A stretch of 13,287 bases of DNA, from NCBI GenBank assembly GCA_002402315.1, contig DHFP01000025.1, forward strand, positions 1 to 13,287, written 5' to 3'. The notes beneath the pieces are model-generated. The model made no database searches and was not told the DNA's origin. It saw nothing but the letters and a program-made list of their open reading frames with translations. Of the stretch, positions 1 to 7,528 are shown one piece after another; the stretch's first letter is position 1, and each line of letters begins with the position of its first letter. The translations under genes and the position numbers were made by a program. This stretch comes from Clostridiales bacterium UBA4821 (GTDB lineage: Bacteria; Bacillota; Clostridia; Acetivibrionales; UBA4821).

Positions 1-82
1 TGATTTTTCAAAATACAAGGCGGAGGAAAGCGCAATAATTGCTTTATTGCAACTGACGACAACGAAGTATTTTGAAAAATCA
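1..82. repeat. Structured inverted-repeat element (RNA-like)
   Basis: Bases 1-16 are perfectly complementary to 67-82 (16 bp, TGATTTTTCAAAATAC and its reverse complement). Inside, GCAATAA (32-38) pairs with TTATTGC (44-50) around a 5-base loop. Between the two stems lie a purine-rich strand (17-31, AAGGCGGAGGAAAGC) and an opposite strand (51-66, AACTGACGACAACGAA). Two stems closing a large asymmetric internal loop look more like a structured RNA or a mobile palindromic repeat than a simple terminator; no T-run follows the outer stem. The element may extend past the left edge of the window. Its identity is unknown to me. Confidence 0.6.
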
Positions 83-109
83 GCAGTCAATGAGTAGTAC
101 AATTATTTG

Positions 110-193
110 CGGATAAGCTCTAAATAGTCAAAAAAATATTGGTATAAACTGGTTTTTAGCTTGAGATTATTTTAGGTATATGGTAAACTATAT
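110..193. repeat. Diverged sequence blocks shared with 12906-12952
   Basis: CGGATAAGCTCTAA (110-123), GTATAAACT (near 142-150) and TAAACTATATT (183-193) recur in the same order and orientation upstream of the rRNA promoter at 12906-12952. The spacing here is longer. This could be a diverged copy of one intergenic sequence or a shared regulatory region. The AT-rich blocks are weak evidence by themselves; the 14-base block and the preserved order carry the case. Confidence 0.35.
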
Positions 194-196
194 TTG

Positions 197-220
197 TTTA
201 TTGGAATTCAATCCAATAAA
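197..220. promoter_or_regulatory. Dyad upstream of hyd operon, candidate operator
   Basis: TTTATTGGA (197-205) and TCCAATAAA (212-220) form a perfect 9-bp inverted repeat around ATTCAA. The site lies about 145 bases before hydC. Symmetry and position suit a dimeric repressor. The half-site does not match the Rex consensus I know (TTGTTAA or TTGTGA), so I do not assign a regulator. A hairpin at the end of an upstream transcript is the alternative, although no T-run follows. Confidence 0.35.
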
Positions 221-332
221 GTATTATCTTATGGTTTGAACTGACCACATTTTTAAAATACCGGAATCAAATGCAATTCCCCAAATATTATTATAATCCA
301 AGGTATAGAACTCTAAAATTAATTATATATAC

Positions 333-338
333 TATAAT
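333..338 (+). promoter_or_regulatory. Possible -10 box for hyd operon
   Basis: TATAAT occurs 26 bases before the hydC ATG. No good -35 hexamer lies 16-18 bases upstream (ACTCTA at 17). Transcription from here would leave only a very short leader. The rest of 83-332 shows no better promoter to me, so the operon start remains uncertain. Confidence 0.3.
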
Positions 339-364
339 TGCCAAGCTGTTATAAGGAGGGTGTT

Positions 365-865
365 ATGATAACCGAAACAAATACCTGCAATTGTGCCAAT
401 GAAACCGACCAGGAGAAATATGCGAGAATAGAACAGGTCATTGAAGAGTACAAGGATAATGAGGGCAGTCTAATACAGATTCTTCATTTAGCTCAAGGTA
501 TCTTTGGATACCTTCCGCTTGAACTCCAAAAATTCATTGCTGAAAAGCTAAACAAGCCATTATCAGAGGTTTATGGAGTTGTCACATTTTACTCATTCTT
601 TTCGGTTAAACCAAAAAGTAAATATGCAATCCGTGTATGCATGGGTACTGCTTGCTATGTAAGGGGAGGCAAAAAAATAGTTGATAAACTACAAGAGCTT
701 CTTGGTATAGAGGTTGGTGAGACTACCCCGGATGGGAAATTCTCACTTGAGGTAATGAGGTGTATAGGTGCATGTGGCCTTGCTCCGGCAATAACCATAA
801 ACGATAAGGTTTACAAGCAGGTCAATCCTGATAAGCTAAAGAAGCTGTTGAAGGAGTTCAAGTAA
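365..865 (+). CDS. hydC: NuoE-like subunit of bifurcating [FeFe]-hydrogenase (HydC)
   Basis: A 166-residue thioredoxin-like [2Fe-2S] protein of the NuoE/HydC family, the small electron-transfer subunit of a cytoplasmic NAD-linked hydrogenase. The N-terminal helical region (about 17-85) contains the family stretch VYGVVTFYSFF. The cluster ligands are C92 and C97 (in CMGTACYVRGG) and C133 and C137 (in RCIGACGLAP). I chose the ATG at 365 because AAGGAGG (353-359) sits five bases before it; an in-frame TTG at 338 has no comparable ribosome site. Cys8 and Cys10, near the N-terminus, are outside the family cluster motif. It is first in a tight operon with hydB (22 bases downstream) and hydA. In the family it passes electrons between the flavin subunit and the hydrogenase. 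The family call is secure; the exact role is inferred from the operon. Confidence 0.93.
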   Translation: MITETNTCNCANETDQEKYARIEQVIEEYKDNEGSLIQILHLAQGIFGYLPLELQKFIAEKLNKPLSEVYGVVTFYSFFSVKPKSKYAIRVCMGTACYVRGGKKIVDKLQELLGIEVGETTPDGKFSLEVMRCIGACGLAPAITINDKVYKQVNPDKLKKLLKEFK

Positions 866-887
866 TAATAAAGGGGGTTGATTAGCG

Positions 888-3800
888 TTGCGCATTAATT
901 CAGTGAAGGAACTGGCAAACATAAAGAATCAGACTCAAAAATCACTTTCCAAGTATAAATATATAGTACAGGTTTGTGGCGGAGCAGGATGTGTTTCTGC
1001 AAACTGCCAGGCAATAAAGGATGCTTTAATGAATGAACTGGAAGCAAAAGGTCTTCAAGATACTGTACTTGTAAACGTTACAGGATGTATTGGAACCTGT
1101 GCGCTTGGTCCTGTGATGATAGTACAGCCTGATGGAGTTTTTTATACCAAGCTCGAGCCTTCAGATATACCGGAGATTGTAAAGTTTCATTTGATTTCAG
1201 GGGAGATTGTAACCGGAAAGACCTTTAAGGACAGGAAAACAGGAGATTATATTCCTTATCTTAAGGATATAGACTTCTTTAAAAAACAAGTGAAAATAGT
1301 TCTAAAAAACTGTGGCGAGATAGATTATTCATCTATAGAACAGTATATAGTCAATGATGGCTATATAGCTGCGGCAAAAGTACTTAAAGAAATGTCGCCG
1401 GATGAAGTAATCAAGGAGATTAAGGATTCAGGACTCCGTGGGCGCGGAGGAGCAGGATTTCCGACAGGTGTTAAATGGGAGGCAGGGAGAAATGCAGGCA
1501 ATATACAGAAATATATTGTATGTAATGCAGATGAAGGTGATCCCGGAGCTTTCATGGATAGAAGTATTCTTGAAGGTGATCCTCACACGGTAATAGAAGG
1601 AATGATTATAGCCGGTTATGCTATTGGAGCAGACAAGGGGTATGTTTATGTGCGGGCAGAATATCCACTGGCTGTTGAAAGGCTTTCCGAGGCCATTGAT
1701 AAGGCGCGTGAATACGGACTGCTGGGTGAAAATATTTTGGGAAGTAAATTCAGCTTTGATATAGAAATAAGAATTGGCGCCGGAGCTTTTGTCTGCGGAG
1801 AAGAAACGGCGCTTATGGCCTCCATAGAAGGAAAGAGAGGAGAACCAAAGCAAAAGCCGCCGTTTCCTTTTGAAAAAGGTCTATTTGGAAAGCCAACCAT
1901 TATCAATAATGTTGAGACATTCTCAAATGCTGCGCGTGTTATTCTGAAAGGTGCAGAGTGGTTTGCCGAATATGGAACCGGAGGGAGCAAAGGAACCAAA
2001 GTATTTGCTCTGGCTGGAGATATTCAGAATACCGGACTGGTTGAAGTGCCTATGGGAACAACTTTAGGAGAAATTGTTTTTGATATTGGCGGAGGAGTGC
2101 CTAGAAATAAAGGCTTTAAGGCAGCTCAAACCGGAGGGCCTTCCGGAGGCTGCATAACCAGAGAGAGTTTGAATGTGCCGATGGATTATGATAATCTAAG
2201 CAAATTAGGCACCATAATGGGTTCCGGCGGATTGATAGTGATGAACGAAGACAGCTGTATGGTTGACGTTGCAAGGTACTTTATGGACTTTATAAGGGAT
2301 GAATCATGCGGCAAATGTACACCTTGCAGAACCGGTACCAAGAGAATGCTCGAAATTCTCGAAAGGATTACTAGAGGAGAAGGAAAAGAAGGAGATATTG
2401 AACTCCTTGAGGAACTTGCAAACACAATAAAGGATGCTGCTGTGTGCGGCCTGGGTCAGACGGCGCCCAATCCGGTATTGAGTACCATAAAGAACTTCAG
2501 GGAAGAATTCGAAGAACACATAAGAGATAATCGGTGCAGGGCCGGGGTTTGTTCGGAAATGTTCATTTCACCATGTCAGAATGCCTGCCCGGCGGGTGTC
2601 AATGTCCCTGGATATATAGCGCTGATTTCAGTTGGCAGGGTGAGAGATGCTTATAATCTGATCAGAAAAGAAAATCCATTTCCGGCTGTGTGCGGTAGGG
2701 TTTGTACTCATCCTTGCGAGAGCAAATGCCGGAGAGGGCAGATAGATGAGCCAATTGCCATAGCTGATTTGAAAAGATATATTGCTGACCAGATCCTAAG
2801 CAGTGAAGAACCATATACGGATTTGGTATTTCCTAAAAAAGATATAAGTGTCGGCGTAATAGGAGCAGGGCCGTCAGGATTGACATGCGGCTACTACCTT
2901 GCAAGGCTTGGCTATGATGTAGAGGTTTATGAAGCCCAGCCTGTAGCTGGTGGTATACTTGCATTCGGAATTCCTGAATACCGTCTTCCAAAAGATATGC
3001 TGGAGCTTGAGATAAAAGCCATTCAACAGGTAGGCGTTAATATTAACTTGAATACACCTATAGATTCAGATGCCAAGTTCAACGAAATGAGGAAAAAGCA
3101 CAATACTATCTATATTGCTACCGGAACACAGTTCTCAAACAGGATTGGAGTATCCGGAGAGGATATGTATGGTGTTTATCACGGTTTGAATTTCCTTAGA
3201 GATGTTCATACATCGCAGAATTTTACTATAGGAGATAAGGTGGTTGTCATTGGCGGTGGAAATACGGCAGTTGATGCAGCACGGGTTGCAGTAAGGCTAG
3301 GGTCTAAAGACGTAACCATACTTTACAGAAGAGAATTGGAAGATATGCCTGCTGACTCTAGAGAGGTACGGGATGCAATGGATGAAGGAATAAAGATTCA
3401 AACCCTTGTAGCACCTGTCAGGTTTGTAGGTGAAGGTAAAATTAAGGGGGTTGAATGTATAAAAATGGAGTTGGGAGAATACGACTCCAGTGGAAGAAGA
3501 AAGCCAGTTCCTATTCCGGGTTCTGAGTTCTTTATAGAATGCGATACCGCAGTTCCGGCAATCAGCCAATATTCCGATATGCCGTTTGTCAGTAAGGATG
3601 AAGTAGAAATTACAAAATGGGGAACCTTTGTAACCGATAAGCATACCTACATGACAAAGATGCAGGGAGTATTCGCAGGCGGAGACGTAGTGAGGGGTTC
3701 GGATACCGTAATTACAGCTATTGCTGATGGCAAGAATGCTGCAAAAGCTATTGACAAATACCTTGGGGGCAAAGGAGAACTTAATACCGGTGAACCTGTT

Positions 3801-3974
3801 GAAATTCCAAAGGCTCCTGAAGAAAAAGAAGTTATTGAACATGAGAGATTCCCAATGAAATATTTAGACCCTTCGGCGAGGAAGACCAACTTCAATGAAG
3901 TGGCACTGGGATTCCACAAGCTGAATGCTATTGCTGAATCCATGAGATGTCTAAGATGCGATAGGAGGTCGTAA
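888..3974 (+). CDS. hydB: HydB: NuoF-like NADH:FMN subunit fused to NfnB/GltD-like NADPH:FAD module
   Basis: A 1028-residue fusion. Residues 25-105 are a thioredoxin-like [2Fe-2S] domain (C30, C35, C67, C71). Residues about 150-530 are the NuoF core: NADH site GLRGRGGAGFPTG (182-194), flavin-site stretch CNADEGDPGAF (212-222), GAGAFVCGEE (297-306), and [4Fe-4S] ligands C474, C477, C480 and C520. From about 548 a GltD/NfnB-type module replaces the usual two-cluster ferredoxin tail: cysteines C563, C567, C602, C606, C610 and C614, FAD Rossmann motif GAGPSG (659-664), second Rossmann motif GGGNTA (789-794) followed by YRRELEDMPA as in NADPH-binding relatives, and the FAD-closing AGGD (930-933). 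It ends in a CLRCD pair. The start is TTG 888 after AAGGGGG; no upstream in-frame start exists and the next ATG is internal. It should oxidise NADH and, by inference, also use NADP(H). The stop lies two bases before hydA. Confidence 0.93.
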   Translation: MRINSVKELANIKNQTQKSLSKYKYIVQVCGGAGCVSANCQAIKDALMNELEAKGLQDTVLVNVTGCIGTCALGPVMIVQPDGVFYTKLEPSDIPEIVKFHLISGEIVTGKTFKDRKTGDYIPYLKDIDFFKKQVKIVLKNCGEIDYSSIEQYIVNDGYIAAAKVLKEMSPDEVIKEIKDSGLRGRGGAGFPTGVKWEAGRNAGNIQKYIVCNADEGDPGAFMDRSILEGDPHTVIEGMIIAGYAIGADKGYVYVRAEYPLAVERLSEAIDKAREYGLLGENILGSKFSFDIEIRIGAGAFVCGEETALMASIEGKRGEPKQKPPFPFEKGLFGKPTIINNVETFSNAARVILKGAEWFAEYGTGGSKGTKVFALAGDIQNTGLVEVPMGTTLGEIVFDIGGGVPRNKGFKAAQTGGPSGGCITRESLNVPMDYDNLSKLGTIMGSGGLIVMNEDSCMVDVARYFMDFIRDESCGKCTPCRTGTKRMLEILERITRGEGKEGDIELLEELANTIKDAAVCGLGQTAPNPVLSTIKNFREEFEEHIRDNRCRAGVCSEMFISPCQNACPAGVNVPGYIALISVGRVRDAYNLIRKENPFPAVCGRVCTHPCESKCRRGQIDEPIAIADLKRYIADQILSSEEPYTDLVFPKKDISVGVIGAGPSGLTCGYYLARLGYDVEVYEAQPVAGGILAFGIPEYRLPKDMLELEIKAIQQVGVNINLNTPIDSDAKFNEMRKKHNTIYIATGTQFSNRIGVSGEDMYGVYHGLNFLRDVHTSQNFTIGDKVVVIGGGNTAVDAARVAVRLGSKDVTILYRRELEDMPADSREVRDAMDEGIKIQTLVAPVRFVGEGKIKGVECIKMELGEYDSSGRRKPVPIPGSEFFIECDTAVPAISQYSDMPFVSKDEVEITKWGTFVTDKHTYMTKMQGVFAGGDVVRGSDTVITAIADGKNAAKAIDKYLGGKGELNTGEPVEIPKAPEEKEVIEHERFPMKYLDPSARKTNFNEVALGFHKLNAIAESMRCLRCDRRS

Positions 3975-3976
3975 GT

Positions 3977-5770
3977 ATGGTGAATATAACTATAAACGGT
4001 AAAAAGATTGGTGTTGAGGAAGGTACAACAATACTGGAAGCAGCAAAGCAGAATAATATTTCCATACCTACCCTGTGCCATCTGGAAGGAGTGCATAATT
4101 CGGGGTCATGCAGAATATGCGTGGTAGAGGTTGAAGGTGCGAGGACTTTGGTAGCTTCATGTATCACTGCTGTGAGAGAAGGCATGGTTATTCATACTAA
4201 CACCCAAAGGGTAAGAAAGGCAAGGAAGATAATATACGAATTGATGCTTTCAGACCATCCAAAGGACTGCTTGACCTGTAAGAGAAGCCAGAGTTGTGAA
4301 TTCCAGAAGCTTGGTGAAGTTATCCTGGTAGGAACCTCAAGGTTTGAAGGTGAGAAAACAAGAACCAAGGTAGACGATTCAAGTGCTTCAATAGTAAGGG
4401 ATGCTTCGAAATGCGTCCTTTGCAGAAGGTGTGTTACCATATGCAACGAGGTTCAGGGAGTAGGAGTGCTGAATGTTCAGAATAGGGGTTTTGACTCGGT
4501 AATTGCTTCAGCCGCGGAACTTCCTTTAAATACAGTTAATTGTACCAACTGCGGACAGTGTACGCTGGTTTGTCCTGTTGGCGCTTTAAAAGAGAAGGAT
4601 GCCATAAGCATAGTATGGAAAGCATTGTCTGATAAGAACAAAAGGGTTGTGGTTCAGACAGCGCCGGCTATAAGGGCAGCATTAGGAGAGGAATTCGGTT
4701 ACGAACCCGGTACTCTTGTAACGGGCAAGATGGTTACAGCTTTAAAACAAATGGGATTTCATGATATATTTGATACCAACTTTGCTGCTGACCTTACCAT
4801 TCTGGAGGAAGGACATGAGTTTCTTAAACGTGCTGCCGGAGCACTGACTGGTTCAGGAGCTGTACTGCCTATGATTACAAGCTGCAGTCCAGGTTGGATC
4901 AAGTTCATCGAACATGAATTTCCGGAAAAACTGGATCACCTTTCTTCATGTAAGTCGCCTCACATGATGCTGGGAGCGCTTACAAAGTCCTATTATGCTC
5001 AAAAGATAGGGGTAGACCCGAAAAATATATTTGTTGTGTCCGTGATGCCATGTACTGCAAAGAAGTATGAGATAACAAGGCCGGAGATGAGAGCTACGGG
5101 ATACCCTGATGTGGATGCTGTCCTAACTACAAGGGAGCTGGCCAGGATGATAAAGGTTGCAGGTATTAACTTTAAGGAGCTGGAAGATGGCCGGTTTGAT
5201 AACCCGCTGGGATATTCAACAGGTGCGGCAGACATATTTGGTGTAACCGGAGGTGTTATGGAAGCTGCATTGAGGACAGTCTACGAAGTAGTCACGGGCA
5301 GGGAATTGCCTTTTGACAGCCTGCATGTTAAACCTATTGTAGGACTTGAGAAGATAAAAGAAGCTGAGATTACCATAGAAAATACCAAAGAGGAATTCAA
5401 GTTCCTGGAGGGATTCAAGCTGAAGATCGCAGTAACAAGCGGTTTGGCCGGTGCAAGGATACTTATGGAGCAGATAGCTAATGGAACCTCTCCATATCAT
5501 TTCATAGAGGTTATGGGTTGCCCGGGCGGGTGCATAAGCGGCGGCGGTCAGCCGAGGCCGACCAATCAGGAGATCAGGAAGAAGAGACTCGAGGCAATAT
5601 ATAAGGAAGATGAGGGCAAGGAAAAGAGAAAGTCTCACGAGAATCCGTACGTGACGGTCCTTTACCAGGAGTTCCTGAGTGAGCCTCTAGGGCATAAATC
5701 GCATGAACTACTGCATACTCATTATACAAAGAGAGGGACATATAACCAGTATTTAAATAATAAAAAATAA
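3977..5770 (+). CDS. hydA: [FeFe]-hydrogenase catalytic subunit HydA
   Basis: A 597-residue cytoplasmic hydrogenase catalysing reversible H2 formation. Cofactor domains in order: plant-type [2Fe-2S] (C34, C45, C48, C62); His-Cys3 cluster (H94, C98, C101, C107); two [4Fe-4S] sites (C146, C149, C152, C156 and C189, C192, C195, C199); then the H-cluster domain with TSCSPGW (301-307), MPCTAKKYE (357-365) and MGCPGGCISGGG (513-524; C515 and C519). This is the layout of Clostridium pasteurianum CpI; the C-terminal [2Fe-2S] domain of Thermotoga HydA is absent. The first H-cluster motif has Ser304 where CpI has a second cysteine. AGGAGG (3963-3968) overlaps the end of hydB, so translation is probably coupled. 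Operon context with NuoE and NuoF partners indicates a group A3-like, electron-bifurcating type rather than a stand-alone ferredoxin enzyme. Confidence 0.95.
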   Translation: MVNITINGKKIGVEEGTTILEAAKQNNISIPTLCHLEGVHNSGSCRICVVEVEGARTLVASCITAVREGMVIHTNTQRVRKARKIIYELMLSDHPKDCLTCKRSQSCEFQKLGEVILVGTSRFEGEKTRTKVDDSSASIVRDASKCVLCRRCVTICNEVQGVGVLNVQNRGFDSVIASAAELPLNTVNCTNCGQCTLVCPVGALKEKDAISIVWKALSDKNKRVVVQTAPAIRAALGEEFGYEPGTLVTGKMVTALKQMGFHDIFDTNFAADLTILEEGHEFLKRAAGALTGSGAVLPMITSCSPGWIKFIEHEFPEKLDHLSSCKSPHMMLGALTKSYYAQKIGVDPKNIFVVSVMPCTAKKYEITRPEMRATGYPDVDAVLTTRELARMIKVAGINFKELEDGRFDNPLGYSTGAADIFGVTGGVMEAALRTVYEVVTGRELPFDSLHVKPIVGLEKIKEAEITIENTKEEFKFLEGFKLKIAVTSGLAGARILMEQIANGTSPYHFIEVMGCPGGCISGGGQPRPTNQEIRKKRLEAIYKEDEGKEKRKSHENPYVTVLYQEFLSEPLGHKSHELLHTHYTKRGTYNQYLNNKK

Positions 5771-5774
5771 ATCT

Positions 5775-5832
5775 AATAATAAACGTAAAACTCCTCTTTC
5801 AACTGTTGAAGAGGAGTTTTACGTTTATTATT
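5775..5832. terminator. Bidirectional intrinsic terminator
   Basis: A 24-bp perfect stem (5775-5798 with 5809-5832) closes a short loop. The inner part has CTCCTCTT/AAGAGGAG, and the AT-rich outer part supplies T-rich tails on either strand. It lies between convergent hydA and the gerQ-like gene and should stop both transcripts. Confidence 0.9.
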
Positions 5833-5840
5833 TCTAAGTA

Positions 5841-6281
5841 TTACTCAAAGACGGTTACAAACTTTATAGCATATAAGTCACATACTACACGGTCCTTGGT
5901 TTCAGGTTCTCTTAGTACGACATAACTTATTCCTACATCTTCTATAACACCATCTCTATCAATTAATGTATTAGTACCAATCAGGAAATCAATCCGGACA
6001 TTTTTGCCAATCAAAGTCTTTAAGTACGTTTGCAAATAACCGATATTGGTCAGGACCGGCGGTGCGGCAGGAACAACAACTTCAGTAGGTGCTGGTGCAG
6101 GTGTTACGGTTGCAGGTAAAGTTGGAGTTGGATAACTTGGTGTTACTTGTGTAGTGGTTGGAACATGGAAAATGGGTGCTATCGGCTCAGTAGGCATTGC
6201 TGGATATCCAGGCGATGTTGAAGCAGTGGGTAATTGTCTCTTCATATTGGCCAAATGATTAAAATGACTGTGTGAATACAT
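5841..6281 (-). CDS. gerQ: GerQ-like spore coat protein
   Basis: A 146-residue protein. Residues about 16-77 are low complexity, rich in Pro, Thr and Ala. The last 66 residues (GYLQTYLKTLIGKNV to the C-terminus) resemble the GerQ/YwdL domain: a Q-x-Y-x3-L start, then a small beta domain with GVIEDVG and a final DLYAIKFVTVF strand. In Bacillus subtilis GerQ is a coat protein, cross-linked by transglutaminase, that CwlJ needs in order to be present in the coat. The gene directly upstream here is cwlJ-like (24-base gap), which strongly supports the call. The N-terminus differs from the Gln-rich Bacillus version. AAAGGAGGAG sits just before the ATG. It is last in a three-gene operon and ends at the shared terminator. 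Confidence 0.72.
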   Translation of the reverse strand: MYSHSHFNHLANMKRQLPTASTSPGYPAMPTEPIAPIFHVPTTTQVTPSYPTPTLPATVTPAPAPTEVVVPAAPPVLTNIGYLQTYLKTLIGKNVRIDFLIGTNTLIDRDGVIEDVGISYVVLREPETKDRVVCDLYAIKFVTVFE

Positions 6282-6305
6282 TTTTATCTCCTCCTTTAAA
6301 ACTTG

Positions 6306-6749
6306 TTATGTTTGAGAGTACAATGAAGTTGGTATATAAAAGCAGTGCTGAGTTACCCGGGTTTGAATTACTCCAGTACGGGTTGGGGGGAAGTAAGGGG
6401 CACACTCTGGAATGAACGGATTGTAGTACCATAAACACTCATCAACACCGTAAAGCTTGTTTCCGGAGAGCGCCCAATCCGCAACGTCATAATGTATCTG
6501 CTCAGGCTCTGATGACCAAACAGTCTGTGGGTTAACCTGACCGTATAAAGTCGGCTTTAAGCAGGTAAATTCACACTCCTCTTCAATAACCTTTCTAAGG
6601 TCACCCTGGCCGGTTCTAAGATATTGGCCATAGGCAACATGCACCCGGTTCATTACGGTTGTTGCTACTGCCCTCATTCCATTTAAGCCTTCTCCCCCAG
6701 CCTCGCATTTTATTAATCTTGCAAAGAGTTCTCTTTCAGAATAAGGCAT
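6306..6749 (-). CDS. cwlJ: CwlJ/SleB-family spore cortex-lytic hydrolase
   Basis: A 147-residue cell wall hydrolase of the SleB/CwlJ catalytic family. The N-terminal KCEAGGEG (14-21) carries the family's conserved acidic residues (E16, E20). RAVATTVMNRV (26-36) and WYYNP (107-111) are typical of the domain. It has no signal peptide and no peptidoglycan-binding domain. That is the CwlJ form (about 140 residues, made in the mother cell and held in the coat), not the SleB form. Its expected role is breaking down cortex peptidoglycan during germination. GAGGTGAT precedes the ATG. It sits between the DUF4397 gene (28-base gap) and gerQ, consistent with co-expression during sporulation. I am sure of the family; the CwlJ assignment rests on size and context. 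Confidence 0.85.
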   Translation of the reverse strand: MPYSERELFARLIKCEAGGEGLNGMRAVATTVMNRVHVAYGQYLRTGQGDLRKVIEEECEFTCLKPTLYGQVNPQTVWSSEPEQIHYDVADWALSGNKLYGVDECLWYYNPFIPECAPYFPPTRTGVIQTRVTQHCFYIPTSLYSQT

Positions 6750-6777
6750 TTACATATCACCTCGTAACTAATATTTA

Positions 6778-7437
6778 TCAGATTGGAAGGTAAGTACTTC
6801 CGTCCAACGGTATCAGGAATTGAAGCGGCGGCGTTTCACCTGTTAATCCGACAGCATATACACTAAGATTTCTACCTGGTCTCAGTATGACATTTGGCAC
6901 ATTCAGAACTACATTATCGGTATCCGGAAGGCGGGCTTGGATAGTATACCTTCCGGGCGTTAGCGCTTTATAATCGGTAACTCCTTTATAGACAACATTT
7001 CGAAATAATGGTATACCATCAGAAAGAGTTATATCTACCTCGGGAGTAGTGGGAGATAGATGTACGAATCTAATGCGTGCTCTATTCATTAAAGGAGGTA
7101 TTACAGGGTCTGGTACTATATAAAGTTCAATATCAGGTAGTGTTCCAATAGCTGCAGTTGTATATATAGATTGAGGCGCAATTTGTATATTTGTATCAAT
7201 TACAGGATCATATGTCTGGTCTGCAGGGTATACCCTTACCGAGTAGATTCCGGGATTGACGCCTATATAGGGTGTAAAATTCTTATAGGCAAGATTTTCA
7301 GCCATTAATCTATTATTTAGGAAAACATCTACACCGGAGACATCCGGAGATGCATGAAGTATCCTGATATACGATAAACCTGTTTGTCTTGTAGTTAGGT
7401 ATTCCATAGGCTCATAGTAAGTTTGAGTATAGGTCAT
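6778..7437 (-). CDS. Tandem DUF4397 protein, probable spore-associated
   Basis: A 219-residue protein with two beta-rich repeats of the DUF4397 type. The first (about 22-112) opens YIRILHASPDVSGVDVFLN; the second (about 118-208) opens RIRFVHLSPTTPEVDITL. Each continues through an N-x-x-Y-K motif, a P-G-x-Y strand and a hydrophobic strand near its end. There is no signal peptide or membrane segment, and the N-terminal 20 residues are rich in Tyr and Thr. DUF4397 has no known biochemical function that I can name; it is an Ig-like beta domain often found in surface or secreted proteins. Being first in an operon with cwlJ- and gerQ-like genes, behind a sigma-K-type promoter, suggests a coat or exosporium structural role (inference). 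GGGAGGTG lies before the ATG. Confidence 0.75.
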   Translation of the reverse strand: MTYTQTYYEPMEYLTTRQTGLSYIRILHASPDVSGVDVFLNNRLMAENLAYKNFTPYIGVNPGIYSVRVYPADQTYDPVIDTNIQIAPQSIYTTAAIGTLPDIELYIVPDPVIPPLMNRARIRFVHLSPTTPEVDITLSDGIPLFRNVVYKGVTDYKALTPGRYTIQARLPDTDNVVLNVPNVILRPGRNLSVYAVGLTGETPPLQFLIPLDGSTYLPI

Positions 7438-7500
7438 GGGGATTCACCTCCCGTTTTTTACAAAATATACCTTAAAATCTTTTTTGAGATTCTGTTGATA

Positions 7501-7528
7501 TATAATATGCAAAGAGAGGAATTATGGT
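7501..7528 (-). promoter_or_regulatory. Probable sigma-K promoter of the DUF4397-cwlJ-gerQ operon
   Basis: On the minus strand, CATATTATA (7509-7501) fits the sigma-K -10 consensus CATAnnnTA. An AC dinucleotide (7528-7527) lies 17 bases upstream, as the sigma-K -35 requires. Transcription would start near 7494, giving a leader of about 57 bases before the ATG at 7437. Late mother-cell expression suits coat genes. The consensus is short, so chance matches are possible. Confidence 0.55.

Noticed and set aside
83..364. Rex operator upstream of hydCBA
   Set aside because: I looked for TTGTTAA/TTAACAA or TTGTGA/TCACAA pairs and found only half-site-like TTGTTTA without its partner.
1428..1853. 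Long open frame on the minus strand inside hydB
   Set aside because: It lies wholly antisense to well-conserved NuoF sequence, has no ribosome site, and its translation looks like a frame shadow. The same applies to the other antisense frames within hydB and hydA.
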